A DNA stretch of 64,000 bases from Varanus komodoensis (Eukaryota; Chordata; Lepidosauria; Squamata; Varanidae), in NCBI RefSeq assembly GCF_004798865.1, contig NW_025335641.1, forward strand, positions 16,502,623-16,566,622, in the 5' to 3' direction. A program made the position numbers and the translations under genes. The notes under the pieces are model-generated. The model saw only the letters and a program-made list of their open reading frames with translations, made no database searches and was not told the DNA's origin. Every line of letters begins with the position of its first letter. Within the stretch, counting starts at the first letter, position 1. This document shows positions 33,010-44,034 of this stretch, piece by piece.

Positions 33010-33118
33010 AAGCATTTGGAGCTTTTCAGATGTTTTTGACTACAGCTACTAAAATCCCTGACATTGGCTAGGCTAACTGAGGATGATGGGACCTGTGTAG
33101 TCCAAAAATATCTGTAAG
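33010..33118. repeat. Fold-back repeat, 'ctgggagttgtag' family
   Basis: Left arm 'cagatgtttttgactacagc' and right arm 'gtgtagtccaaaaatatctg' are near-perfect complements at their outer ends. Confidence 0.65.
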
Positions 33119-33204
33119 GCATCTGGTTTCTTACTTCTGTCCCCCCACCCCCCAGGAAAAAAAAGAAAAAGAAAAAGTCTGTAACTCTTCTCATTTAAGA
33201 AGGA

Positions 33205-33600
33205 TTTTGTTTTGAGTTCAGACAAGGGCAACAAAGATGATCAGGGGACTACAAACTAAGTCCTGTGAGGAAAGATCGCAGGAACAGGGTATGTTTAGCC
33301 TTGAGAAGAGACGCCTGAGGGAACATATGTTAGTACTTTGTCCTAACTAAAGATAGTCATACTGCAACCTTTTCTTTATCATCCAGTACTGCAGGACGTG
33401 AAATAATGGGCTCAAGTTATCTCTGTTAAGCTATATTTTGGTTGAACATCCTAACAGTCAGACAATGAAACTAACTGCTTAGGGAGGTGGTAGACTCTCC
33501 ACTGCTGAGGGCATTCTAACAGAGACTAGATACCCATTTGTCAGGAATGCTTTAAATGGGGTTCTGCATTGAACAGAGGGCTGGACCAGCATGGAACCTT
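33205..33600 (+). mobile_element. CR1 LINE 3' end
   Basis: Collinear with the CR1 C-terminus and 3' UTR: 'gggcaacaaagatgatcagg' (33228-33247), 'gtatgtttagccttgagaag' (33289-33308), 'taatgggctcaagttatct' (33403-33421), 'agggaggtggtagactctcc' (33481-33500) and 'gagggctggaccagcat' (33576-33592). 5'-truncated and non-coding. Confidence 0.8.
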
Positions 33601-33689
33601 TCAATGATAGTCTGACATAAGTTCTTCACCTCTTGGCAAAATCCTGGAAAAGAAGATATAGCTAAGTTATTCCCACCTCCTTTGATGCC

Positions 33690-33785
33690 CAGAAGGGAGG
33701 ACCTTGCAGATGTTGTGGCACTCCAGCTCCAAAGGTCAGTGAGGATGGGACCTGTAGTCCAGAATCATCTGGCAAGCCACAAGGT
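33690..33785. repeat. Fold-back repeat, 'ctgggagttgtag' family (degenerate)
   Basis: 'cttgcagatgttgtggcact' at the left and 'gacctgtagtccagaatcat' 'ctggcaag' at the right are complementary in outline. Confidence 0.45.
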
Positions 33786-33789
33786 TCCT

Positions 33790-35230
33790 ACCCACAAGTT
33801 AGAAACCAGACTTCACTGCAGAAATGTCGCATGTTTAGACTGCATATTAAGATTCCCAGTCTTTCATCAGAACTTAACTAACTGCCTAGGAAATTGTTCT
33901 TGTTGTACACATAGGTCATTCCAGTGCATGGCTTATGAGATGCTGCAGGCAGCTGGCTTTCTCTGGCAAGATCCATCTGTCATCTTGGTCCATCCTAAAA
34001 ACACATCTCACAGTTATCTCCATATGAGTGAGTCCCTTAGTACTGCTATTGATTTTGTCCAGAACCTACTGAAAGCTGATTGAACATTGAAAATTTGGCA
34101 TGTCCTTTCCTATAGGCATGTCAGGCATGTGCCACCTCTTGCAGTCCAAGGGCAGCATTCAGCGTTCAACTCCCCTGGTGTTCAGGGATGAAAGCAAAAG
34201 TGTGGGGCCAAACATAAAAGGGGCATCAATATCACTAATTTAATGCTCTTACTGCCTGTAGCTAAGCTTTAGGAGAAGGATTTGACCTGCTAGAATGGGG
34301 GGAAATTGTACAGAGGGGAGGTGGATGTAGCTGTATCTGGGAAAGCCCATCAGAGCTGTATTTGGACCCTGGGCCAGACTTTCCCCATACCTGCACTAGA
34401 TTATCCAGCCACTCCTTTCAGCACAGCTCATGGTTCATGGCTCATCAGTGAGCAGGAGGTCCTTTGTAGCATCAGCTAGAATGGATACCCATTCAAAATC
34501 TTCAACCTTAAAATACCACTTGCTGAATGTCTGTCTGTCAGGAAAAGTCCATGTTTGGGCTTCCAGCTTCAGAAGATGATGGCAATATTCATTTGTTTGC
34601 AAAGTCTCTGAAGTTCCTTGACAATGCAAAACCCACAGTGGTGAGCCCCGTTTAGCTGATGCAGGTAGTTTTGCCACATGGAAGAGTTCAACTATGCAAG
34701 GCTTTGGGGAGGTGAAAAACCACTAAACGTTGATGCCTGTCTCCTGTACAGCCAGAGCCAAAGACTTCAAAAACCCTTTATGATGCAATTGATCATTCTC
34801 AGCATGAGACTTCCACCAGTAGCCCTCCAGCTGTTCCCCCTTATTTCTTGTAGGTCTCCAATAAACCATCAGGACTGGATGGGAATGAAACCTGTGGATA
34901 ATAAAATGTCTTTGTGCACATGCATCAATCTGCACATACAATCGTATGGATGTTTAGACCGGAAAAAAAGTTCTCTCTCTCTCACCATGGCCCTACAGCT
35001 GGAAATTGTAGGATGTTTTTTTGTCCAAACACGTCCAGGATTGCACCCCTAGCTGCTCATGGCAGGCTTGAGCATTTAGCTTTCGCAGTTTATTTTAGGT
35101 GTATTAGATTATTTTGACTGGGATCATCCCACTTTAAAACCCTCTTTAGAAATGAAAAAAGAAGGAAGTATGTGTTCACATGGCACGAACTGCAGAATTC
35201 AGTCTGTGATCTGGCAATGGCTGGCAGCTT
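33790..35230. other. Mostly unique; possible hAT relic and half fold-back
   Basis: No gene recognised. 34100-34400 has outer text ('ggcatgtgccacctcttgca', 'ctgggccagactttcccc') reminiscent of the ends of hAT-type repeats, but inverted ends were not confirmed. 34990-35048 carries a half copy of the 'ctgggagttgtag' fold-back (aattgtaggatgtttttttg). Confidence 0.3.
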
Positions 35231-35235
35231 AGATG

Positions 35236-35515
35236 CCTTGGAAGGGGATTCAACTAATATCATGGAGAGAGCTACCAGGAGTTACTAGCCACAATGGGCA
35301 TATACTGGGGATCTTGCGGGGAGAAAACAGGATGGGCTTTCCCAAAAACATTGTGGGTTTTCCATAAACATCTAGATGGGCATTGTGGGGAGCAGGATGT
35401 TGGACTGGATGGACCAGCTTGGACAGATTTAAAGGGAGATTGAACAAATTTATGGAGAGAAGGCTAATCATGGCTAGATGCCATTTCCAGGAACAAAGGC
35501 AGCATGCACCAGAAG
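35236..35515 (+). mobile_element. CR1-type 3' fragment, partly repeated in tandem
   Basis: The segment 'catggagagagctaccagga' 'gttactagcc' (35262-35290) returns in related form as 'tatggagagaaggctaatca' 'tggctag' (35451-35478). Between them is the 'tggactggatggacc' end (35400-35415). The element's internal part therefore occurs twice in the same direction. Confidence 0.55.
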
Positions 35516-35744
35516 TTACTCATTCATGAAGAAATTGGTTCCATATTCCCCATCTTTTCTCCTGGGTAAAGTAAGGGGCAGGTGGAGTCTCCAGGATCTG
35601 TTGCTCTGATGCAGCTGGAGCACTTTGAAGCAGGTGATCCAAGGGATCCAGTTTCATTCCCCCTCACATTGAACCTCTTGCAGGAGGGCAGGGACTTCAG
35701 GATGCAGGCTGGATGGGGATGTCTTAAGGGCCAAATTTGGCCTT

Positions 35745-36122
35745 TGTGTATGATGGTAGTGGCAGTGGTGGTGGTGGTTGTTATTGTCCAGTCACAAAGT
35801 CCTGCCCAACTCTTCTTGACCCCATGGACCATAGCACAACAGGCCCTCCTGTCCTCCACTTTTTCCTGGAGTTCACCCAAATTCATGTTCATTGCATCAG
35901 TGGCACTATCTAACCATCTCATCCTCTGCCATCCCCTTCTCCTTTTGCCTTCAATCGTTCCCAGCATCAGGGTCTTCTCCAGTGAGTCCTTCCTTCTCAT
36001 TAGGTGGCCAAAGTATTTGAGCATCAGCTTCAGTATCTGGCCTTCTAAAGAGCAGTCAGGGTTGATTTCTTTTAGGATCAACTGATTCAATCTCTTTGCA
36101 GTCCAAGGGACTCTCAGCATGA
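35745..36122 (-). mobile_element. BovB (RTE) LINE 3' end
   Basis: The antisense frame from 36122 stays open through the ORF2 C-terminus: VPWTAKRLNQLILKEI, then LKLMLKYFGHLMRRKDSLEK, then GWQRMRWLDSATDAMNM, then MVHGVKKSWAGLCDW, ending with a (ACC)-rich stretch. These blocks are nearly the same as those of ruminant BovB ORF2. The 3' end complement 'cttgaccccatggaccatag' (35814-35833) matches the ruminant BovB terminus. The best-preserved RTE copy here, 5'-truncated before the catalytic domain. Confidence 0.92.
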
Positions 36123-36129
36123 CCACTTA

Positions 36130-37640
36130 GAAATCAGCAAAAAAGAGGAAATGCATCTTGTGGAAGTCACTGACCAGCTGGCCTGTGCACCCTGCCCAAT
36201 ATCTTGCCCTTGTGCTGTTGATGGGCAAGCTCAATGCCAAGCTCTGCCTTCTGATGGGTCTTTCTCTTTATAACAGGCTTAGACTGCTCTGGGAAAGAGG
36301 CCATTTAGCCATCTATGGCAGCTCACTCACACTTGTGACAGGTTATGTATTGTATGGACAAGAGTTCATACAAGAGAGTGTTCCTCCACTAAGAAAAGAG
36401 AGTTTAGATTCTTCCTCCATGTAGTCAAGGGCTGCTGTGACTTCAGAAGCAAGTCAACCAGTCATCTACCTCCACTTTCTTCCTTGTTTGCATATTAGGA
36501 AACGACCGGCATGCAATAGCATGCCTGGCTATGCTAACTTCAGAATTCAAATATTCCCAGTATGCAATGCTAATAAAAATAAGCCCTGGGATTAAACCCT
36601 CACCATTAAGGGTACAATATTTGATGCATTTGATAGCTTCAGTCAGAAGGAAATCAGGATGCCATTTTTGGTAGAACTTTCATTAGAAGATCAGAGATGT
36701 GTTTGGGGGGAAATACATGCAGTGGGAATTAGGGGCACTTGCTTCCCTCTCTAGCCATATAACTTTAATGTCCTGCTGAGCTGACAGACTTTGACACTAA
36801 CAACTGCACTGGGAGAGAATAGATTTACAAGTGGCAGGACCTCTTTGTCAGGGGAAGTGAAGCAGGCTTGATTCCAGAGCAAGGAACAAGACAAGACCAT
36901 TCAATGTTGAACAGAAATGCACCCGTTGCAATCCCTGTATAGCTGTATCCCATGTGCAACATACATGCATTTGAAGTTCAGCTTGGTTCTCTACTTTTTT
37001 TTGTTATATTCAGTTAGAATCATGGTCAAATCTATCATTAAGCAATGGGCAAATAAACCTGTAATTTAACAGAGAACTCCAACATCTGGCATTTCTAAAG
37101 AGATTTCTCCTATGTAGAAGGGTCCCTCTGTCTGGTGTGGGGTTTCTCCTCCCACCAAAACTCACCCCAGCAAGGTCTTCTGACTCTCTGTGTAGCATCT
37201 TCAGGGACTTGCAGGGGCTTCTGTGGGAAACAGGGCAGGGGAATACCTTCCTGCCAGCCCAGTTGATCTTGATCCAACCACCATATCCTCAACCCCACAT
37301 AGCAACACAACCATTTCACAAAAGGAAACTAAGAAGACAAGCTTATGTGTCTCAGAGAAGCAGGTTGTCCAAGAACTGAAGTTGACTGAGTACAGGCAGA
37401 ACCTGACTCCAATGCCAAGCCACACGACTGCCTCCACATTGCACCCCAAAAATCCCCATTTTCACAGAAGGAAAACATGCGTCCTTGCAAGTGCGCACAT
37501 ACATGGGCAAAACTGCCTCTCTGTACACACAAAGTCAAGCAAAACCTCTCCTGTAGAACACATGCATGCACATATACACAACCTCAAATATAAGTTCCCC
37601 AAAGTGACCAGTCAAAGTCCTTTTTTCCCCTTCCCCTTCG
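36130..37640. other. Unique sequence
   Basis: No gene recognised. Long overlapping frames at 37110-37730 run partly through the following microsatellite. Confidence 0.4.
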
Positions 37641-37647
37641 CCTTCCC

Positions 37648-37701
37648 CCCTTCCTTCCTTCCTTCCTTCCTTCCTTCCTTCCTTCCTTCCTTCCTTCCTT
37701 T
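37648..37701. repeat. Microsatellite (TTCC)n
   Basis: About thirteen uninterrupted tetramers. Confidence 0.97.
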
Positions 37702-38320
37702 TAAAGAAGCTTCAGTTTGTGGTTTCTAAGGCCTCCACATTTCCTGCCTGTTTCTTTTTCTTTTGCAAAAATGGCTGATAGAGAAGGGAAGGGAAGAATG
37801 CAGGGCACCTGGAAGCTGGAATTCTGCTCCCCAACTTCCCAGGGCAAGAAAGATTTTTTTTTTCTAAAAGGAAAAACCAGAAGGGGTGGGGAAAGGGCAC
37901 CTTGGCTGTCTGGGGGTGCTGAGGAACCCTGTCACCAATCCCAGATATTATAGGTCCCTATTGAACAGTAAAAGCAATGGATAACCAGTCCCCCTCCCCC
38001 CCGCCCACAACCCACCAATCCATCACAAGATAAAAATCCTGTAACTCAGTATGGTGACTTGTTTCTCTTTCTTATTTTCCCTGGTTTCTATAGCTACTAA
38101 TAGCCAAGCAATTCTGGAGAAATAATGGAGGTTTCCTTTCCATTTTGTTTTTCTATTTTAAATGAGAACTTTAGAAGTTAGAGAACTCACGCTTTCTAAT
38201 CAAAGGCGTTCACGGCAGAGAGCTCATTTCTCTCTGGTAGAGGCTGGCACAGCTTAATGCTCCAACCGTCTGTTTCTTGTGGTTTAGAGGAAAAGGAAGA
38301 TGCCTCTGTCTTAGATCTCG
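37702..38320. other. Unique sequence
   Basis: No gene recognised. 38040-38300 is repeat-free with 'tctaatcaaaggcgttcacg', possibly regulatory, but weakly supported. Confidence 0.3.
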
Positions 38321-38321
38321 A

Positions 38322-38402
38322 AGGTTGCAGTCCTGCTCATGAAGGTTTGACTTAAGCGAAACCCACTGAATTCAAGGGAGGTAAAGCAAACCGGACTGTA
38401 GC
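38322..38402. repeat. Short fold-back repeat, 'aagtaagtcccattga' family
   Basis: 'ggttgcagtcctgctcatga' then 'gcgaaacccactgaattcaa' 'gggaggtaaagcaaac' and 'ggactgtagct', with complementary arms. Confidence 0.5.
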
Positions 38403-38607
38403 TCTAGGAATTCCCAGTGTCATGTTTGCCTTTGGCATGCAAAAAAAGTGTCACCCAGGGAATATTTCCAGGGAAAAAATGGCAGATGGGAGCAAGTAGA
38501 TACATAAATCTTCCACTTTCCACCACTTTTCTTTAACAACCTATTTGTGTACTATTTGTTCTATTTATGCATTTTTTCCTTTCAAGAAACTCCTGGAGAC
38601 TTACATA

Positions 38608-38690
38608 TTTTATTATTTATTTGTTTCATTAAAACTTTTTTAGACTGTCCCTCACCGTAGTCTTGGAATGGTTTAACAGCAAGACAAACC
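38608..38690 (-). mobile_element. L2-type 3' tip
   Basis: 'tattatttatttgtttcatt' then 'tagactgtccctcaccgtag' 'tcttggaatgg', matching the antisense L2 end at 20485-20540. Directly joined to an antisense SINE. Confidence 0.6.
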
Positions 38691-38694
38691 GTCT

Positions 38695-38882
38695 CCTTCT
38701 CCTTTCGGTCTCATCCTCAAAATGACAGCCCTGTGAGACAGGCTGGGCTGAGAGCCTGTGACTGGCCCAGGGTCACCCAGGGAGCTCCATGGCTGAGTGG
38801 GGACTAGAACCCAGGTTGCCTGAGCCTCAGTCCCAGTCCTGTGCTCTTGACCCCTGAACTACACTGGCTTTCCCAGTTTGCC
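38695..38882 (-). mobile_element. MIR-like tRNA-derived SINE
   Basis: Antisense copy with a well-kept head. The B box complement 'ggactagaaccc' is at 38801-38812, the core 'agggagctccatggctgagt' precedes it, and 'agacaggctgggctgagagc' 'ctgtgactggcccagggtcac' lies upstream. Together with the L2-like tip at 38608-38690 it may be one unit ending in an L2 tail. Confidence 0.8.
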
Positions 38883-39713
38883 TCCAACTTTGTTTCCTGA
38901 AGACTTCCCTGCATGACTAGTTTTAGCTTTACTGGTTACTTTGCAGCTGTGGCTCTAGATACCAAAAAGAGGATGGGTTCAAGCCTTCGAGACAAATAAC
39001 AATAATTAAAATGCACACATGAGCTAATGCTCATTTGCATTGGCTCCAAAATCTCTCTTTTGGTGTGTGTTTAAAGGACCTGTCTTCTCAGTACAACTCC
39101 ACTTGTAAAAAGGGATTTATGGACAGGAGTGAGGAGGGACTCCCGTGTGATGAACAACTAAAACCAGTAAAAACAAATAAAAAAAAATTATACAGTTTTG
39201 ACAACCACATAGATCATTAACTAACATTATTTTAAGCAAGTACAGTAGACTAAAACCATCAATAAAATTCACACAAAAGTTCAATTCAATGCTATTTAAT
39301 TACTAAAATGGCTGGAAAGCAGAACTGTCTTTCCCTGAAACTGAAATGATTGCAATGGGGGCACCAGGCAGACTATTCTGAGGAACCTATTTCAGAGGTA
39401 GGGAGCAATTACTGAGAAGATGGCTCTTTTTTTGTGGGAGGAGGGGAGGTGGAAAGTTTTGGGAGGCAGTAGGAGGTGAAGCACCGGAGGGCAGTCCACT
39501 CATCTGGGGCACGGTCAGACATCAGAGATCCCGAGGGCCCCATAGCCTTATTTCCACTAATGTCCATGGGCAACAGAGTGATGGAACAGATGGCCTCTCA
39601 GAGATATGGGTTCCAGCCCTGGCAGGTCTTCCCCTCACTGCCTCTGCTATTGAGCACCCCAATAATGACAAATGCATAGTAAAATAGAGGTGTGGAACAA
39701 TTACAACTCCTAA

Positions 39714-40060
39714 AGCAGGGATACACAAACTTTTCCACCCCAGGGGCTGCATCCTGGGGGTGTCCTGGATGCACACAGACTCACATCCCACCCAGCATTC
39801 CTGCAGATTGATCTGTGCACATTTCCTCTCCATCACCTTCCCTAGTAGTCCTGATATACTTTGCTCTTTCCAGGCCACTGCTGCCATTGAGAAGAGTGAC
39901 TTATATTGCAGTCTTGGGGGAGAACGACAGGTAGTAGCAGGGAGTCGGGCGGGGGGGGTGGGGTGGATTCAGTGCTGGTGGTCCTCTTGGTGGGGGACAG
40001 TTAAGGGTTTGGGGAGCTGCATGTGTCCCCCAGGCCACAGGCTGCACAACCTTGTGTGAT
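39714..40060. mobile_element. Non-autonomous hAT-like DNA transposon
   Basis: Outer ends are roughly inverted: 'cagggatacacaaactttt' at 39716 and the complement of 'ggctgcacaaccttgtgtg' ending at 40058. Subterminal 'ccaggggctgcatcctg' and 'gagctgcatgtgtcccccag' are typical of hAT-Charlie-type non-autonomous repeats. About 345 bases, no transposase frame. The interior is GC-rich with a G run at 39946-39963. Confidence 0.6.
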
Positions 40061-40064
40061 GAAT

Positions 40065-41435
40065 GGTCATTGACCTGGCTTGGAGTCATGCACTTGCTCA
40101 GAGGCAGGATTTTGCATTACTATCCTAGCCAGATGGGTAATCACAAGGGCAAACGAGTACTGCGTAGGTGATCCCCAGGTGGATCTGTGTAGCCCCAGTA
40201 GGGTTCCCCCTAGAGGTGCAGTCAGGTGCTGAGGACAGAGAAGAGAGTGCTGTTTGAAGCCCCTTCCTTCGCTCTCCTCTACGTGGAATAGCCATGGGTT
40301 CAGGTACCCGACTGCAGCTATACACTGTACACATTCCAGTCAGTGGGAGTTTTGCCTTGCTTTCTTTTTTTGAAATGCTTTCCTGCATTTCAAAAACTAA
40401 CAGTATATACTGCCAGGTAAGCACTGCTGAGTTCAGGGAAGCTTACCTCCCACTATAGGAGTAGAGAATTGCAACACAAGAAGTTTCAAATAAAGATTCT
40501 CAGCAAAAGCTCTGTTCCTTGGCAGTTTTGTGTAATTTTTCATTAAGCTCTGTTTGCTTCAAAATCAGCTTTAACAACCCCCCGGAAGACCTACTACAAA
40601 AGCAGAAGCAGGAGATCCTCTATTCTCATTACTAAACAGAAGACTCAGTAAGAGATCTGATTTCCTCAGTGGAGGGCGGAAATAGTGTTAGCATCACATC
40701 CTTATCATTCCAAGGTCTACTGACCCTATATTCATTGCAGATAATTAATTTACAACACATTAAGTCTCCTTGTGAAGAAAGACACCCTGCATCAATTCTG
40801 TAAGAATAAAAAGTGCTATTGATTTGGGGGTTTGTGTGTAACATATCCTGAGACTGACAGAATGAAACAACCTAGTTGTATCTCAAATCTCTCTCTCTCT
40901 TAAAAACAAAAAGCTAGTCATCCTTAGTCTGAAGGACAAATTTGCTAACCAAGAGCACTTTGAACTAAGCTTGATTGAAATATTGTTGGCCTTTTAGATG
41001 GGGAGAAAATGTGTATAATTATAAATACAGAGGTTGGCTGGATAATATTGACAAATACTCAAAATGCGAAGGTGATAATGGTGTGGTTTACAGTAAGCAT
41101 CAAAAATAGCCCAATGCATTGACAAATATTATTTAATGAATAAAATATGAGTGAACCGCTGCCATTACCACCATGAAAATCTCGATGGATGTGAGTCAAG
41201 ATCCTTTTTCCCCATTGATGTCTGGCCATTTCATGAGAAGGGAGACTAGCTTGCCAGCAGGCAAAGTTTCAAGACAGACAAGCGACTGGATACCAGTGCT
41301 GAGGATCCAATTGTCTTGTCAGAGGTTTATTGATGGAATCAGCATCGTCATTTTTCAGGGAAGCACCCACCAAAAATCTGCAGAAAGGCTGGAGGTAGTT
41401 GGAACATATGACATGCTAAAAATAATAAACAGAGC
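40065..41435. other. Unique sequence
   Basis: No gene or repeat recognised. Confidence 0.4.
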
Positions 41436-41439
41436 CTGA

Positions 41440-42370
41440 TTTATATGGACTCATCAGCAGATTCCGAACAACGAATGTGGGGGCTAGATATGGCATAGCG
41501 AGAAGAGCCTTAATGTATGTGGCATTTGAATCATGAACATTCATCAGAACCTCATTTATTCCATTGGCCTAGGGCACATTCATAATATTTGGTTAACCAG
41601 ATATCTGGATAAATGAAGGTGCAAGCGCCTAGGATTTCAATGACGTGGCACTTTATGCAAGAAATATAGAGAAAACAGAGCTGAGATCCATTTACAAACC
41701 TTCAGAATTCAGCAAAGTTCCACTTCAGTTGCTCAGATTTTCAGTGTGAAATTTCAAAATCCATGTTGTCTTATATGTCTGGAATTTTGCTTTGTACATC
41801 AGATTGCTTCAGATTTGTTGTGAACGCTTGATTATTTTGGCAGGCTGTCAGCTGTCACATGCCATCAAATGCAAAATGTCATTGTATGTCATCTGGAAAA
41901 TGCTGCTGAATATTAAATACCAAAGCCAGCACTGTCAAAATCTAAATAACATCACATGCCATACTCAGCTAGTAAATATGGTTAAATGCTAAATAAGCAT
42001 TGCACATCAACTTCCAACGACTGACAAATACTCAGCACTCTGATCCAACATGGCAGAATGTCAAATACAGTTTAACAGCCCATCCCATAATATTAATTCA
42101 GAAGGTAATTGGATTGAATGTGAGTTGCTCTCAGTAAGTACATATGAGGTTACACCTTAATATTTGAGCTTTCAGAGGACATCTAGAAAGCATTGCACAT
42201 TAAATAGTGAAACCTATGAATTCTGAAAATTTTTCAGAGAGAATTTATTTCAGCTCTAAATGAGTATGAACTACTTTTCCTGGAAGTCAGTGATTTTAAA
42301 AACTATAAATAAGGTAGTATGTAAATATTAACAATAAATACAGAAATAAATAATTTCATTGTTTTTCATG
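41440..42370. promoter_or_regulatory. Candidate conserved non-coding element cluster
   Basis: About 930 bases free of recognised repeats. Contains overlapping palindromes ggttaacc (41591-41598, HNF1-like GTTAAC core) and ccagatatctgg (41597-41608). Near 41848 'gctgtcagctgtcacatg' combines a CAGCTG E-box with TGTCA (MEIS/TGIF-like) sites. Many TAAT cores. No long frame. Strongest enhancer-like block in the window by eye. Confidence 0.35.
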
Positions 42371-43370
42371 CATTGACCAGGTCAGAAGAGCTATGTTGGA
42401 GTCATGGAGGGATGGGAATCTCCTGGTGATGTGTCTGAATTACCAAACCATTAAAGGGAGAACTCCAGTTATCTTTCAGTGCTTAAACTAAATGCAACTG
42501 TGTTAAATTCATTAGGTTGTGTTGAAATGATAGTGCAAGAGGACAGCGTAAAAAAGAAACCTTGCTGGAATGTAATATACATTCAATAGTAACTGGCCCC
42601 CAAGGTTATGAAAGGCATCTACTCTTCAATAAATAAACCTGCAGGAACCTTTAGACTCCCCCCTCCCTCTTTAGAAACCAATTTATAGTCTAATTCTGTA
42701 GTTCTTACTCAGAAAGAAAATCCTTCCCAATTCCACTGGGAATTTTGCCATGCTGACAAATGATTGACTGGCTCTGGAACATGGCAAATGTCTGCAGAGG
42801 CTCCATGGTGGAGTTCACGGCTAAAAGTGGTCTTCAAATTGTGCTTTCTTCAACAGGATAGAATGGCACTGTGGCTGAGCACATGAGTTTCTGATCTTGG
42901 AGATCAAATGGCCAGGCTGGAAGGAACAGGATCATCCAAAGGAGATGACTCTGCGTGGTCCCTTGTTCTTTCACACAAGCAAGATGATACTCCTATAGCC
43001 CATAGGAGAGACCTTCAAACAAGTCCTGGCAATCTTCTGTAAAGGAGTTTTCTCTTTATTCTCTCCATCACACTCTTAAAAAGTTCTTCCATATCATTCC
43101 TTCTAATTCTGAACTTGGGTGGCCCAACTGGAAGCAAGATGAAGCCATCCTAGAATAAAGCACTGATTTCTGCCTACTCGGGGTGCAACCCAGCACATAT
43201 ACCTGTTTGCAGATGTATTCATGTAAATTATATATGCATGATATAATGAAGCTCTTTAGGCCTGTGTGTGCTTGTGCACATATGCACATTTGAAGAATCT
43301 CTGGACAGTGGTTTCCTGGACCGATGCAGTGTTCACAGCAGTTTCTGCAGTTAGGAGGGCTACATCTGTT
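42371..43370. other. Unique sequence
   Basis: No gene or firm repeat. Confidence 0.4.
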
Positions 43371-43374
43371 CACC

Positions 43375-43462
43375 AAGTAAGCCTCCCGTCAGAGTGGGGA
43401 CTTGGATCTCCCAGGTTCCCAGTCCAGCACGCTAACTACCATGTCACACCAGTTCTCCATGG
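43375..43462 (-). mobile_element. MIR-like tRNA-derived SINE head
   Basis: 'agagtggggacttggatctc' then 'ccaggttcccagtccagcac' 'gctaactaccatg' is the antisense tRNA-like head of the family (compare 9530-9590). Tail lost. Confidence 0.55.
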
Positions 43463-44030
43463 CTTCTTTCCCCCAGTGATTATGTGCACCTGGCCTCTGT
43501 GTGTGAGAGAGAGTGTGTGAAACTGGCAGCAAAGATCCACCAGGCTGAAACTGACCCACACAATTTCTGCCCCGGTTGCTTCTGCCATACAGTTCCATCC
43601 TGGCTCCACCCTGGGGTTACTTGTTATAGAGCTGGGTGGTTTTTTCACTTATATGTTAAACTGTATGTTTCATGTTTTATGTGCTCTGTAAAATAAAGGT
43701 ATTCTACTACACAAGTTGAAAGACTAAGATACAAATGACTATTTGTAAATATATTTGAGAATTCTAAGAAAAAAAGTGCGTTTGTGTGTATATACCACAG
43801 TAAATATGAACTGACAAACATATAAGCTGTAGTAGATTACAACAATTTAGGTTCTCCTGGATATGTCTTCAAAAAATCACCGGCACATTTCTAAGTGGTT
43901 CCCAAGGAGATACACAGCTTTCCTCTAAACATCTTGTAGCTTTATGTATTGCTGTGTTTTTTCTTTTGAATAGTTTGTTAACCAGTGTTTACTGCTTTGC
44001 AGCTGAACATTAAACAAACAGAAATCATGA
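43463..44030. other. Unique AT-rich sequence
   Basis: No gene recognised. Confidence 0.4.
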
Positions 44031-44034
44031 CTAC

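Noticed and set aside
37223-37729. 168-codon plus-strand frame
   Set aside because: Ends in translated (TTCC)n and has no recognisable domain; overlapping frames of similar length exist on the other strand.
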